NCBI GenBank assembly: GCA_022560025.1
Contig: JAFISE010000400.1
Span: 1-10,363 of the forward strand
Direction: 5' to 3'
Source of the DNA: Stagonosporopsis chrysanthemi
Taxonomy: Eukaryota > Ascomycota > Dothideomycetes > Pleosporales > Didymellaceae
DNA: 10,363 nucleotides
Part shown: positions 1 through 7,157 of the stretch, one piece after another
How the letters are laid out: each line of letters opens with the position of its first letter
Position numbering within the stretch: the stretch's first letter is position 1
Notes under the pieces: model-generated
Database searches by the model: none
Told to the model about the DNA's origin: nothing
What the model saw: only the letters and a program-made list of their open reading frames with translations
Program-made: the position numbers and the translations under genes

Positions 1-87
1 CGGGGAAGACTGTACCGAGGAGCAGTTAGAAGACGGATCTGAGTCGGGTAGTTGTCAGGTAATGTAAGATAGGCTTGAAGAACTCGG
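1..87. other. Unmutated left flank
   Basis: This stretch has ordinary composition and contains many of the trinucleotides that are missing from the following 10 kb: CGG, CGA, TGA, TCG and TCA all occur here. The last such site in the flank is the TCG near 84. No gene is recognisable. The TGT-CAGGTAATG stretch at about 53 and the TATATATA near 110 could belong to an old LTR running into the mutated block, but no partner copy is in the window, so this is a guess. Confidence 0.6.
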
Positions 88-197
88 CTTGTTCTTACAA
101 TAATAGTCTATATATAACTATAAGAAGTACTTTATTTATAGTAAACTACAGAATAACTCTTTACAGTGCAGATTAGCCTATAATACTTCTTAGGTAA

Positions 198-845
198 GAA
201 AAATTACCTCTAAGAAGGCAGGTTACTATAAAGGTCCTAGAAATACAAAGAGAATATAAAAGCAAGATTATTACTACTAATACCTACTAAGAGGCATACT
301 AGAATAAAAGCAGGCTTATAATACCTTTTAAGATTAGAGACTAAGTTATAATCTCTAATTGCTATATAAAGTCTACTAAGCTAAAGTAGAAGCTAGACTA
401 GAAGTATATTAGACTAAGGCGTATAGTAGCCTAGATTAGCCTAACAGCGTTTAGAGTAGACTTCTTAGGCTTATAAGCAGTATATCTAGTATTTTATATA
501 TTATTACCTAAGCCTTTTAACTATAAAAAGTTGATTGTACACTTAAAGGTTAAGATTATAGATACTTTGCGCATTTTTAGTAATAATATATAAGAGGTAG
601 AAAGAATAATTAAAAGAAAACAAGATAATAATAGCTAATAGCTTTATTATATTAGAGTTAGTTACTTTAAGTCTAAGAACTTATAGGAGCTAAGAGTAAA
701 TATCTCTTCTAATATACTTAAATAATTCTAAGATAGTAACAAAATACTTCTAAGAAGAAAACCTACAGAAGTATAAGCTAAAAGGTAGCTAGGTTAGCTA
801 CCTAAAAAGAAAGAAAACAGACTTATAAATATTAAAAAATTCTAA
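198..845 (+). pseudogene. Element A: 3' end of a Ty3/gypsy chromovirus pol (integrase C-terminus and chromodomain)
   Basis: In the frame starting at 198 the translation keeps a gypsy pol tail despite many TAA/TAG. A KLDxKYI-type block followed by RRIVA lies at about 387-425 and matches the integrase GPY/F module. AFRVDFLGL and then YILLPKPFN (about 443-524) match the usual 'AYRLDLP...VFHVSLLKP' segment. A chromodomain follows from EVERII at 594, through YYIRVSYFKSKNL, to NISSNILK near 720. A Lys/Arg-rich tail runs to TAA at 843. In the family, integrase inserts cDNA, and the chromodomain steers it to methylated histone. Upstream of 198 the reading frame is unclear; a LAYNTS motif at about 173-190 in another frame may be more integrase displaced by a frameshift. 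Protease, RT and RNase H are absent, so this is a truncated copy. It is not the tail of element B, which has its own. Confidence 0.72.
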
Positions 846-1212
846 GTATAAAATCTAGAAGTACCTTTACTTATTTTTTCTTACTAGGTTTTTAGGTATT
901 TAATAGCACTTAGATTTATTTATTACAGGATTCCTTTCTAATACCCCTTAACTCTACTTTAGGCACACCTAGGCTAAGAGCTAGGCTGTGCACAGGCCTC
1001 CTATATATATACTCCTATTAAATCTAGAGGCTTACACTTTAAAGATTTATCTAATATCTAAATACAACTCTAATTTAGCTTTAAAGCTATCTTATTTACT
1101 TTAAGTCTAATTATCTACTTATAGTAACTTTATAATTTAAATTCTTCTTATTTCTTCTTAGAAGAGGTAGTTAACTTGTAACTTAGAGTAGATTACTAGC
1201 TACGTGTTAATA
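846..1212. other. Non-coding gap between elements A and B
   Basis: No protein-like frame is visible. The stretch holds an imperfect inverted repeat (GCACACCTAG against CTAGGCTGTGC, about 963-993), a TATATATATA run at about 1003 and pyrimidine-rich CTTCTTATTTCTTCTTAG at about 1144. It should contain the 3' untranslated region or LTR of element A and the 5' leader of element B. I compared it by eye with the candidate LTR at 7013-7157 and saw no similarity, so the 5' LTR of B is missing, highly diverged or wrongly predicted. Confidence 0.4.
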
Positions 1213-2487
1213 ATAGCTAGAAGACATCGTACCTTCTAGAGCGCAATACAGAGCGCAAGAGACGTACCTCTTAACAACTCTAAGACAACTTTAAAGACAT
1301 GTTACAACAACACTAATTACAAAGACAATACCTTAGCAAATATATTAAGTAATAGAAATTTTACGCCTATTAATACAAGAGCAATAATGCTCTTAGTACA
1401 CTTAAAGAGGCGCAAAAGCTAAGAAAAAGTAGTAAGCCTCTAGGTAATAGTTGCAAAAAGACTAGATACTCTAGAAGAAGCAGAGCTTTATAATACACTA
1501 ATTACTAAGATTAAGCTGTAATAAAAGCAACTTAATTGCGCAGTAGTAATAATAAAAGAAGCTTAGAGCAGACAGACTCTAGGCTATAGCTAGCTAGCTT
1601 TTAATAAGGCTAGGCAGCTTATATAGACATTAAACAATGTCTAGCTAAAGCTAAAGCTAGGCACAAAGAAAACGTCTTTAACTCCTTAGTAAGTTAACTA
1701 GTAAGTAAAAGACATTAAGACAGTGTTTTAGTATACTTAAGTGCTAAAAGACTTTATTACCTGTACTTACTAGATTATAAGTACTATATAGTTTAGTACT
1801 TATAGAGAATTAATCTAATAATAGATTACTAAGAAATTAATCTAGATATAGGCTAAGCTCTGTATAGTAAAAGAATAGCTAGTCTAAGATCTTGTCTTTA
1901 CTTATTACAAGAACTACTAGAAGTTCTTTAAGATTAAGTAAAAGAAAAAAGACTCTATAAACTTGTTCTTTATACTACTTAGTTAAAGAGAGTCTCTGCT
2001 ACTATACAGCTTCTTTAAGTTTAATAATAGTATAGAAGACTATAAGTTTAAGATAGTATTTATTTAAAGTAAAATCTTAGAGCTATTATAGAAGGAAATT
2101 TAACATAATAGCGTACTAAAGTATATTTAAGAGTAGTCTAAGTTTAAGAAAGCTCTTTGTAATATAAAAACTGCTATAAGACTGTTAAAAGCTACTTTAA
2201 AAAAGTCTAACTAACAACTAATAGAAAAGTATAGCCTTAGTTCTCTATCTAGGTATAAGTTTAAACGCTAGAACAGCTGTAAGAATACTCTAGCCTGTAG
2301 CAAACCTAGCACTATTCTAGGGAAGCCTTAACAGCTACTTATAGCTCTAGCACAGAACTCTAGGTGCTAGACATTATAAGGTAGTAGCAACTAGTCTTAA
2401 CTAAGGAATTACTATAAACTACACTAGAAAAACTAAGACTATAAGAACAGCTAACAGAAGCAAGACTAAGAAAAAAAAAAGCTCTAG
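1213..2487 (+). pseudogene. Element B ORF1, gag-like, degenerate
   Basis: In the frame starting at 1213 (ATAGCT, probably a mutated ATGGCT) about 425 codons read as plausible protein once TAA/TAG are taken as lost Gln/Trp codons. Examples are TRAIMLLVHLKRRKS at about 1369 and AKRLDTLEEAELYNTLITKI at 1453. The product would be rich in Gln, Lys and Leu. Position directly upstream of pol, same strand, and overlap by a -1 frame make gag the natural call, since gag forms the capsid-like particle. I could not find a CCHC zinc knuckle, although Cys codons are spared by this mutation pattern. I also see no clear capsid motif, so the product identity rests on position. The frame ends at TAG 2485, just after the ten-A run; that TAG could be a true stop or a mutated CAG/TGG. 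No frameshift was seen inside it. Confidence 0.5.
2471..2480 (+). promoter_or_regulatory. Ten-A run at the gag/pol frame switch (candidate -1 frameshift site)
   Basis: Ten consecutive A's lie where protein-like reading moves from the ORF1 frame (codons starting at 1213) to the pol frame (codons starting at multiples of 3), a -1 step. ORF1 reaches a TAG five bases after the run. Poly-A runs are classic slippery sequences. The observed mutation pattern does not change purine-flanked G, so the run probably predates it, but a chance indel in the run would look the same. Confidence 0.4.
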
Positions 2488-2579
2488 TAGCAAACCTATC
2501 CTAACTACTACTAAGGCTAGATTTTAAAGAAAAAAAGACTTATATTACAGTAATAGTATACTTATAAGTACTTAGCAGC

Positions 2580-2900
2580 GCCTTTAAGACGCTTTAAGCC
2601 CTATATAATTTAAGTACTAAGCTAAATCTTACTAACAAGGCAAGTCTAAAAAAGACAAATATTATACTCTATAGTAATATAAAGAAACTAATAGCTACTA
2701 CTATTAATAATAAGTAACTGTAGATTTATAGGTCTTACTAGCTAACTATAGACTACTTTAATAGCGCAGGTACTATAAAGTAAGTAAGACTAGAAACCTT
2801 TTAAACAGCTAACTTCTACAGGTATAACCTTATTCTAAGGTACCTATAGCTTGTAAAAGTAGACCTATATATTTGTTTTGCTAAAAGAATATTTATATAG
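2580..2900 (+). other. Aspartic protease domain of element B pol
   Basis: The segment AL-Y-NLST-KLNLTNKA at about 2598-2639 lines up with the retroviral-type protease start 'AL-DSGA--N-I'. AAT at 2607 is explained by GAT to AAT and TTA at 2610 by TCA to TTA, so the catalytic Asp is lost. Further on, FYRYNLILRYLWL-like residues with a lost Trp, at about 2814-2855, match the 'YDLILGYPWL' block that precedes the RT in gypsy elements. The enzyme would cut the gag-pol precursor. No second protease is visible. Confidence 0.6.
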
Positions 2901-3369
2901 TATACTAATAGAATAAAAAGAGTCTTTATTACTTTTGTCTAAGAACTATTTAATAACCTAGGCCTAGGTAAGCAACTGTATTTACTCTACCTACAGGCCC
3001 TGCATAGGACTAAGAGTTAGCTAGGCACTTTCTAGCTGCGCCTTAACTCTATACGCTGTTAACGCAACTTAGACTCTCTCTACTAAGATAACTACTTTTA
3101 GTTAGTCTCTGCAGTACTAAAAGAGTATATAGTAGGTATTATCTCTATTCTAGGTTATAAAGAGTTCTTAGTAGACTATAACAGAGACGTGCCTTAGATT
3201 CTACCTAAAGATAATAAGCTTAATAAAGACAAACTCTGTTTTATACTACTAAAGCTCTACTATAAGTAGTATACTTTTAGTAAATATTAATTAAAAGTGC
3301 TACTCTTTTATTAGAAGTATAATTACTTTATTAATATTATAAAAGGCGCAAAAGTGCTAAATCTCTTAA

Positions 3370-4110
3370 TATACAACCTTTTTTGCAAGAAACTAGATAT
3401 TCTTTAAGAATACCTTAATACAGCACAGGAGAAAAGGTAGATTAAACTAAGTAAGTTTCTAGCTAGTACCTTAATTCTGTTTATCTTAAAGGCTAACAGT
3501 ACTATAAGACTGTGTATAGACTACTAGAGATTAAATAAGGTAATAATTAAGAATTACTACCTAATTCTTCTAGTTAGTAAGATACTTAATAGACTGTTAA
3601 AGGCGCAGGTTTTTACTAAGCTAGATCTATATAATGCTTATTATAGGCTTTAGATTAAAGAAGGTAATAAGTAAAAGACTGCGTTTAAAACATAATATAA
3701 GCACTTTAAGTACCTAGTTATACTCTTTAGGTTAGCTAACACTCTAGCAATATTCTAGTTGTATATTTATAGAGCTCTTAGAAGCCTGCTTAATTAGACT
3801 TATATAGTGTACTTAGATAACATCTTAATCTACTTAGAAAACCTAGAAGATTACAATTATTATATTAAAGAAGTACTTAACTATTTAGTTAAGTAGGGCC
3901 TGTTTACTAAAGTAAGCAAGTACTCCTTCTTAACAGAATCTGTTAAGTTTCTAGGCTTTATTGTTATGCCTAAGAGTATAGTAATAGACCTAGAAAAAGT
4001 GCACACTATTATAGAGTAGCTTAAGCCTAAAGGCTATAAAGATATCTAGGTATTTCTTAGCTTTGTAAACTTTTATAAAAGGTTTATATATAATTACTTA
4101 GGTATTATAC
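3370..4110 (+). other. Reverse transcriptase domain of element B pol
   Basis: The conserved RT boxes are readable in order. IRLCIDY and LNKVIIKNYYL begin near 3504. FTKLDLYNAY at 3612-3641 keeps the first catalytic Asp (GAT at 3624). KTAFKT, then YLVILFRLANTLAIF (the 'MPFGLANAPATFQ' box), run at about 3681-3755. YLDNILIYL at 3810-3836 is the YxDD box with the second Asp changed to Asn (AAC at 3819), which kills the polymerase. SVKFLGFIV lies near 3950 and VFLSFVNFYKRFI, the 'FLGFANFYRRFI' box, at about 4050-4090. Each step matches a chromovirus RT. Confidence 0.93.
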
Positions 4111-4319
4111 AACTGCTAGTAGACTATATAACAGCTGCTTAGAACTTAGAGCTAGACTAAAAGGGACCTAATCTCTAAAAGAAGAGAGTAAAGTTAAAGA
4201 AGAAAATATGCAAAGGCCTAACTAAATAGTATAGACTATAGAGCTAGCCTAAAGACGTTTGTATAGCATTCTTTAATATTAAGGCTTAGTTTACTAAAGC
4301 TTTAGTGCTTTAGTACTTT

Positions 4320-4700
4320 AACTCTGCAAAGCTAATTATAGTTCTTACAGACGCATTAGATTTTACTATAGTAGCTATACTACTACAGCTACAGACGTCT
4401 AAGCTAATAACTAAGAGTTACTAGAAGCTAGTAGTATTCTAAAGCAAGAAGTTCTAGAGACTATTAGTAAGATAGTATACTTATAATAAGAAACTGTTAG
4501 CAATTATATTAGCATTCTAGCAGCAAAGGTAATACCTTAAGTATACTGTGTTTATAATCTAAGTACTCTCTAATTATAACAATCTAAAGTACTTTATAAT
4601 AATAAAGAAGCTTTTTTTAAAATAAGCCTATTAGGCAGAAAAGCTATCTAGATTTAACTTTAAAGTTAAATACAAACCTAGACCTAAGAATATAGTAGAC
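4320..4700 (+). other. RNase H domain of element B pol
   Basis: LTDALDFTIVAILLQ (about 4344-4388) matches the gypsy RNase H start 'TDASDFAIGAVLSQ' and keeps the first Asp (GAC at 4350). YNKKLLAIILAF matches 'YDKELLAIVEAF'. A segment near 4560 reading S-N-Y-NNLKYF matches 'SDHKNLEYF', with Asp to Asn and His to Tyr as expected from the mutation pattern. LSRFNFKVKYKPRPKNIVDSFL at about 4647-4712 matches the end of the domain. The enzyme removes the RNA template strand during cDNA synthesis. Confidence 0.9.
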
Positions 4701-4800
4701 AGCTTTTTAAAGTATTTTAACTATACTTAGAGTATAGTTATTAGAAAGTAGTAAGTGTTAAAAGACACTATGCTACCTACTTTCTAGCAGAAGCTTTAAA

Positions 4801-4844
4801 TATAGACTTTTGCAAAGTCTATAGCTTATAGCATAGTATAAGCT
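4801..4844. repeat. Two adjacent perfect hairpin-forming inverted repeats
   Basis: TATAGACTTT and AAAGTCTATA form a 10-bp perfect stem around TGC (4801-4823). Directly after it, AGCTTATA and TATAAGCT form an 8-bp stem around GCATAG (4823-4844). They lie inside pol between RNase H and the peptide repeats. In sequence this AT-rich they may be chance. Confidence 0.5.
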
Positions 4845-4910
4845 GTATAAAGTACTAACTACTCTAAAGAGGCACTAAGAGCAACCTATTAATACTCTAA
4901 AGATACTCTT

Positions 4911-5171
4911 GTAATTCTGCTGCTTAAAGGTATAAGTTTAGAGAATAGTATAATACTGCCTATAGGTGTAAGTTTAGAGTACTTTTTACTGCCTAAAGGT
5001 ATAAGTTTAGAATATACTATACTACTTAAAGGTGTAAGTTTAGAAAAAAGTATAACACTGCCTGTAAGTATAAGTTTAGTATACTTTCTACTACCTAGAG
5101 GTATAAGTTTAAAGTTAGTAACCTTACTACCTACAGGTATAAGTTTAGAGCACAGCAGCATTATCCTTGTA
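4911..5171 (+). repeat. In-frame tandem peptide repeat in the pol spacer (LP-x-GISLEY type)
   Basis: Seven copies of a GGTATAAGTTTAGA-like core start at 4929, 4965, 4998, 5031, 5067, 5100 and 5136. The spacings are 36, 33, 33, 36, 33 and 36 bp, so every unit is 11 or 12 codons and keeps the pol frame. The peptide unit reads roughly LLP-K-GISLEY, with variants GVSLEK, SISLVY and GISLEH. The stretch has no stops in the pol frame, because its codons contain no site sensitive to the mutation. It lies between RNase H and the integrase zinc finger, a region of variable length in gypsy pol. Its function is unknown; it could be a flexible tether or a selfish minisatellite. The antisense strand is open over the same interval only as a mirror of the repeat. 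Confidence 0.85.
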
Positions 5172-5599
5172 GATATCTGCTAGCAGTAGTCTAGTTCTAG
5201 AAGTGTACTTCTTTTAGCTCTTAACTAGCCTTCTATAGATTATAGTAATTAAAGTTAATCTAATTTATCTAAAGCTTAAGAAATAGACTTTAATATTATA
5301 ATAGCTTTTCTTTGTAGCCTAGACAGTTAAGTTAGCGCTCTTATATACTTTGCAAATATAGCTATATAAAAAGAGACTATATATACTTTAGAAGCCTTAG
5401 AACGTCTTTTTAATTTTATTAGATAGGTTTAAGAATAAGATAAAGCCTTTCCTAAAAACAAGTTGCTAATATACTAAGAGGCAAGCAAAGTAAGTAAAAG
5501 ATAGTATTATTAGCAAATTAACTCTAATAGCATCCTGCGTAAGAGTAAGAAAGTATAGATTTCTAAGAATATAACTCTTTGCAAAACTATCTTTTTAAA

Positions 5600-6135
5600 A
5601 AATTATAATAACTTTATAAGAGGTTATTTTAGCATAAAGAAGACTGTTAAGGTTCTAAAACAAAAGTACTACTAGCCTTAGTTAACTAAGGACGTAAAAG
5701 AGTATATCTACAAGTGCCTAGCTTGTTAACTAAACAAGATCTAGAGATATAAGCTTTAGAGACTACTATTACTTCTTTTTATACTTAATATAGCTTAGTA
5801 TTACTTCTTTCTTAACTTTGTTACAAATCTACCTATATCTAAGAATACTAAAAAAAACAAGTATAACTTAATATTAGTTCTTGTAGACTAGTTTAGTAAG
5901 TACGTCTAATACTTTCTTAGAACCAAGACAATTACAGCCTAGAGCCTAGCTAAGCTGCTACTAGAACAGTGTTTTCTGCTATAAGGCCTGCTAGACACCC
6001 TGCTGTTAGATTAAAGTTCTGTCTTTACTAGCTAGTTCTAGTCTAATATATACTACTACCTTAAGATAGTCTACTATCTTAGTACAGCCTTTTATCTCTA
6101 GACAGACAGCTAGACAGAATAGCAAAACTAAGAGC
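5600..6135 (+). other. Integrase zinc finger and DDE core of element B pol
   Basis: The HHCC finger is readable: GY at 5622-5627 stands for the expected G-H, KTVKVLKQKYY with a lost Trp follows, and C-LA-C is intact at 5715-5726. The core starts at FLNFVTNLP (about 5808); the first catalytic Asp is Asn (AAC at 5814). The second Asp survives as GAT at 6009, in LLD-x-SSVFTS, and Glu as GAA at 6117, in the 'QTDGQTE'-like box. Exactly 35 codons separate them, the DX35E spacing of retroviral and gypsy integrases. LVLVD-x-FSKYV near 5878 is the usual strand after the first Asp. Confidence 0.92.
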
Positions 6136-6599
6136 TTAAAATGTACCTTTATATATATATAAACTACTAACAAGATAACTAAGTAGACTTTTTACTATAT
6201 ATAGAGTACATATATAACTTAAAGCTTTATACAGCTTATAGTAAGTTTTTTATTAAGGTTGCTTATAGTATTAATCTTAAAAGCTTTAATAAAGTGCTAG
6301 ACAAGCATTAGTTATACTAACTACCTGCTAACTAGAACAAGAATACAAAGGCTCTAAAACTATAATAGTAAGTTGCTAAGCGCCTTATATATTAGTATAA
6401 AGCTTAAGCTATAGTAAAAAAGACTCTAAAGTATACCTAATAGAGCTAAGCTTGTTAGTATAACTTTAAAAGATCTAAACAACACTTTATAAAAGAAGAT
6501 TAAGTAATCTTCTATATAAAGAACCTTTTTACTAAGTGTTTTTTAAAAAAGTTTAACGTAAGGTACTTAGAGCTGTTTATAGTCTTTAAAAAGGTTAAA

Positions 6600-6935
6600 A
6601 AATTAGTATATAAGCTTAAGCTGCTACTCTTTATAGACAGAGTATACTTAGTATTTAATATTTTACTACTTAAACTCTAAAGAGAGCCCCTTATAACTAA
6701 GAAGTTCTAGCTAGGTCTAGTGCAGATTTCTATAGATACTTTATTTTAAAGCTGCAACTAGAGTTAGAGCTAAGTCTAGTTAACGTCTAGTTCTAAGATA
6801 TTTAGGTCCCTACATAATTATTATTATATAGGCTAACTTTAGTTATCTTTAGAAGTTAGTCTAGTTATATGCCTGTAAGCTAAATTACTTAAAAATTTAG
6901 TATATAAATCAGCACACTAAGCTATATATTATAGC
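6600..6935 (+). other. Integrase C-terminal segment and chromodomain-like tail of element B
   Basis: VYKLKLLLFIDRVYLVFNILLLKL at about 6609-6680 matches the gypsy 'YRLKLP--IHPVFHVSLLKP' segment. Further on, a Tyr-rich strand at about 6816-6834, LSLEVSLVI (about 6846) and AKLLKNLVYKSAH ending at 6917 resemble a chromodomain and the helix after it. The aromatic cage residues cannot be judged because Trp codons are destroyed. The chromodomain call is weaker than that for element A. Confidence 0.55.
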
Positions 6936-6990
6936 CTATTTTTAGCCTTATAGCTTATATAGTTAATAAAGTTAAAGTTTTATATTTAAA

Positions 6991-7012
6991 GTTAGAGTAA
7001 GGTTTGTAAGGT
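6991..7012 (+). promoter_or_regulatory. Candidate polypurine tract
   Basis: A purine-rich stretch, GTTAGAGTAAGGTTTGTAAGG, ends immediately before TGTAACAG and just after the pol tail. This is where the primer for plus-strand synthesis should lie in a gypsy element. Interrupting T's may be partly mutational. It is supported only by position and composition. Confidence 0.4.
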
Positions 7013-7157
7013 TGTAACAGCCCTACAACTAGGTTTAGAGGCGTTCTAAGGTATTCTAAAATAATAACTATATAAGAAGATATGTCTACTATATAATATA
7101 TAGTATAGAGTCTATAGTTACTATTAGTAGTATACAACTATATCTAATTGTGCAACA
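7013..7157 (+). repeat. Candidate 3' LTR of element B
   Basis: The interval starts TGTAACAGCCC and ends GTGCAACA, giving TG...CA ends with only a short inverted match. It follows the candidate polypurine tract and contains a TATATAAGAAG stretch near 7069 and a TATATAATATATAGTATA stretch near 7092. A length of about 145 bp would be short but possible. No second copy exists in the window, and the right border is uncertain, so this is a proposal. A minus-strand open stretch covering 6955-7137 has no protein-like features. Confidence 0.35.

Larger units (their letters stand above)
2472..6962 (+). pseudogene. pol: Element B pol polyprotein, Ty3/gypsy, degenerate
   Basis: One frame (codons at multiples of 3) carries a complete gypsy-order pol of about 1,500 codons: protease, reverse transcriptase, RNase H, spacer with peptide repeats, integrase, C-terminal chromodomain-like region. 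The order RT-RH-INT identifies Ty3/gypsy (Metaviridae type) rather than Ty1/copia. I checked the frame at the protease, RT, RNase H, repeat and integrase motifs and it never shifts. The damage is therefore stop codons and missense changes, not indels. Typical losses are Trp and Gln to stop, His to Tyr after a pyrimidine, and Asp to Asn at catalytic sites. The product would copy element RNA to DNA in the cytoplasmic particle and integrate it. The copy is clearly dead. The end is placed at the last stops (6918, 6951, 6960) after the chromodomain-like segment; which one was original is unknown. Confidence 0.9.

Noticed and set aside
1000..1015. TATATATATA run as a promoter TATA box
   Set aside because: Such strings occur throughout the mutated block and no transcription start or intact gene follows.
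2400..2470. Possible gag CCHC zinc knuckle (Tyr-rich stretch near 2407)
   Set aside because: Cys codons are not targets of the observed mutation pattern, so the Tyr codons there are more likely old His codons; the spacing also does not fit CX2CX4HX4C.
4889..5161. Minus-strand open stretch of 90 codons with repeated peptide units
   Set aside because: It is the antisense of the in-frame GISLEY repeat in pol. The + strand reading matches the frame of the RNase H and integrase domains on both sides.
6955..7137. Minus-strand open stretch of 60 codons
   Set aside because: Tyr/Ile-rich low-complexity product overlapping the candidate LTR; no protein-like motif or supporting context.
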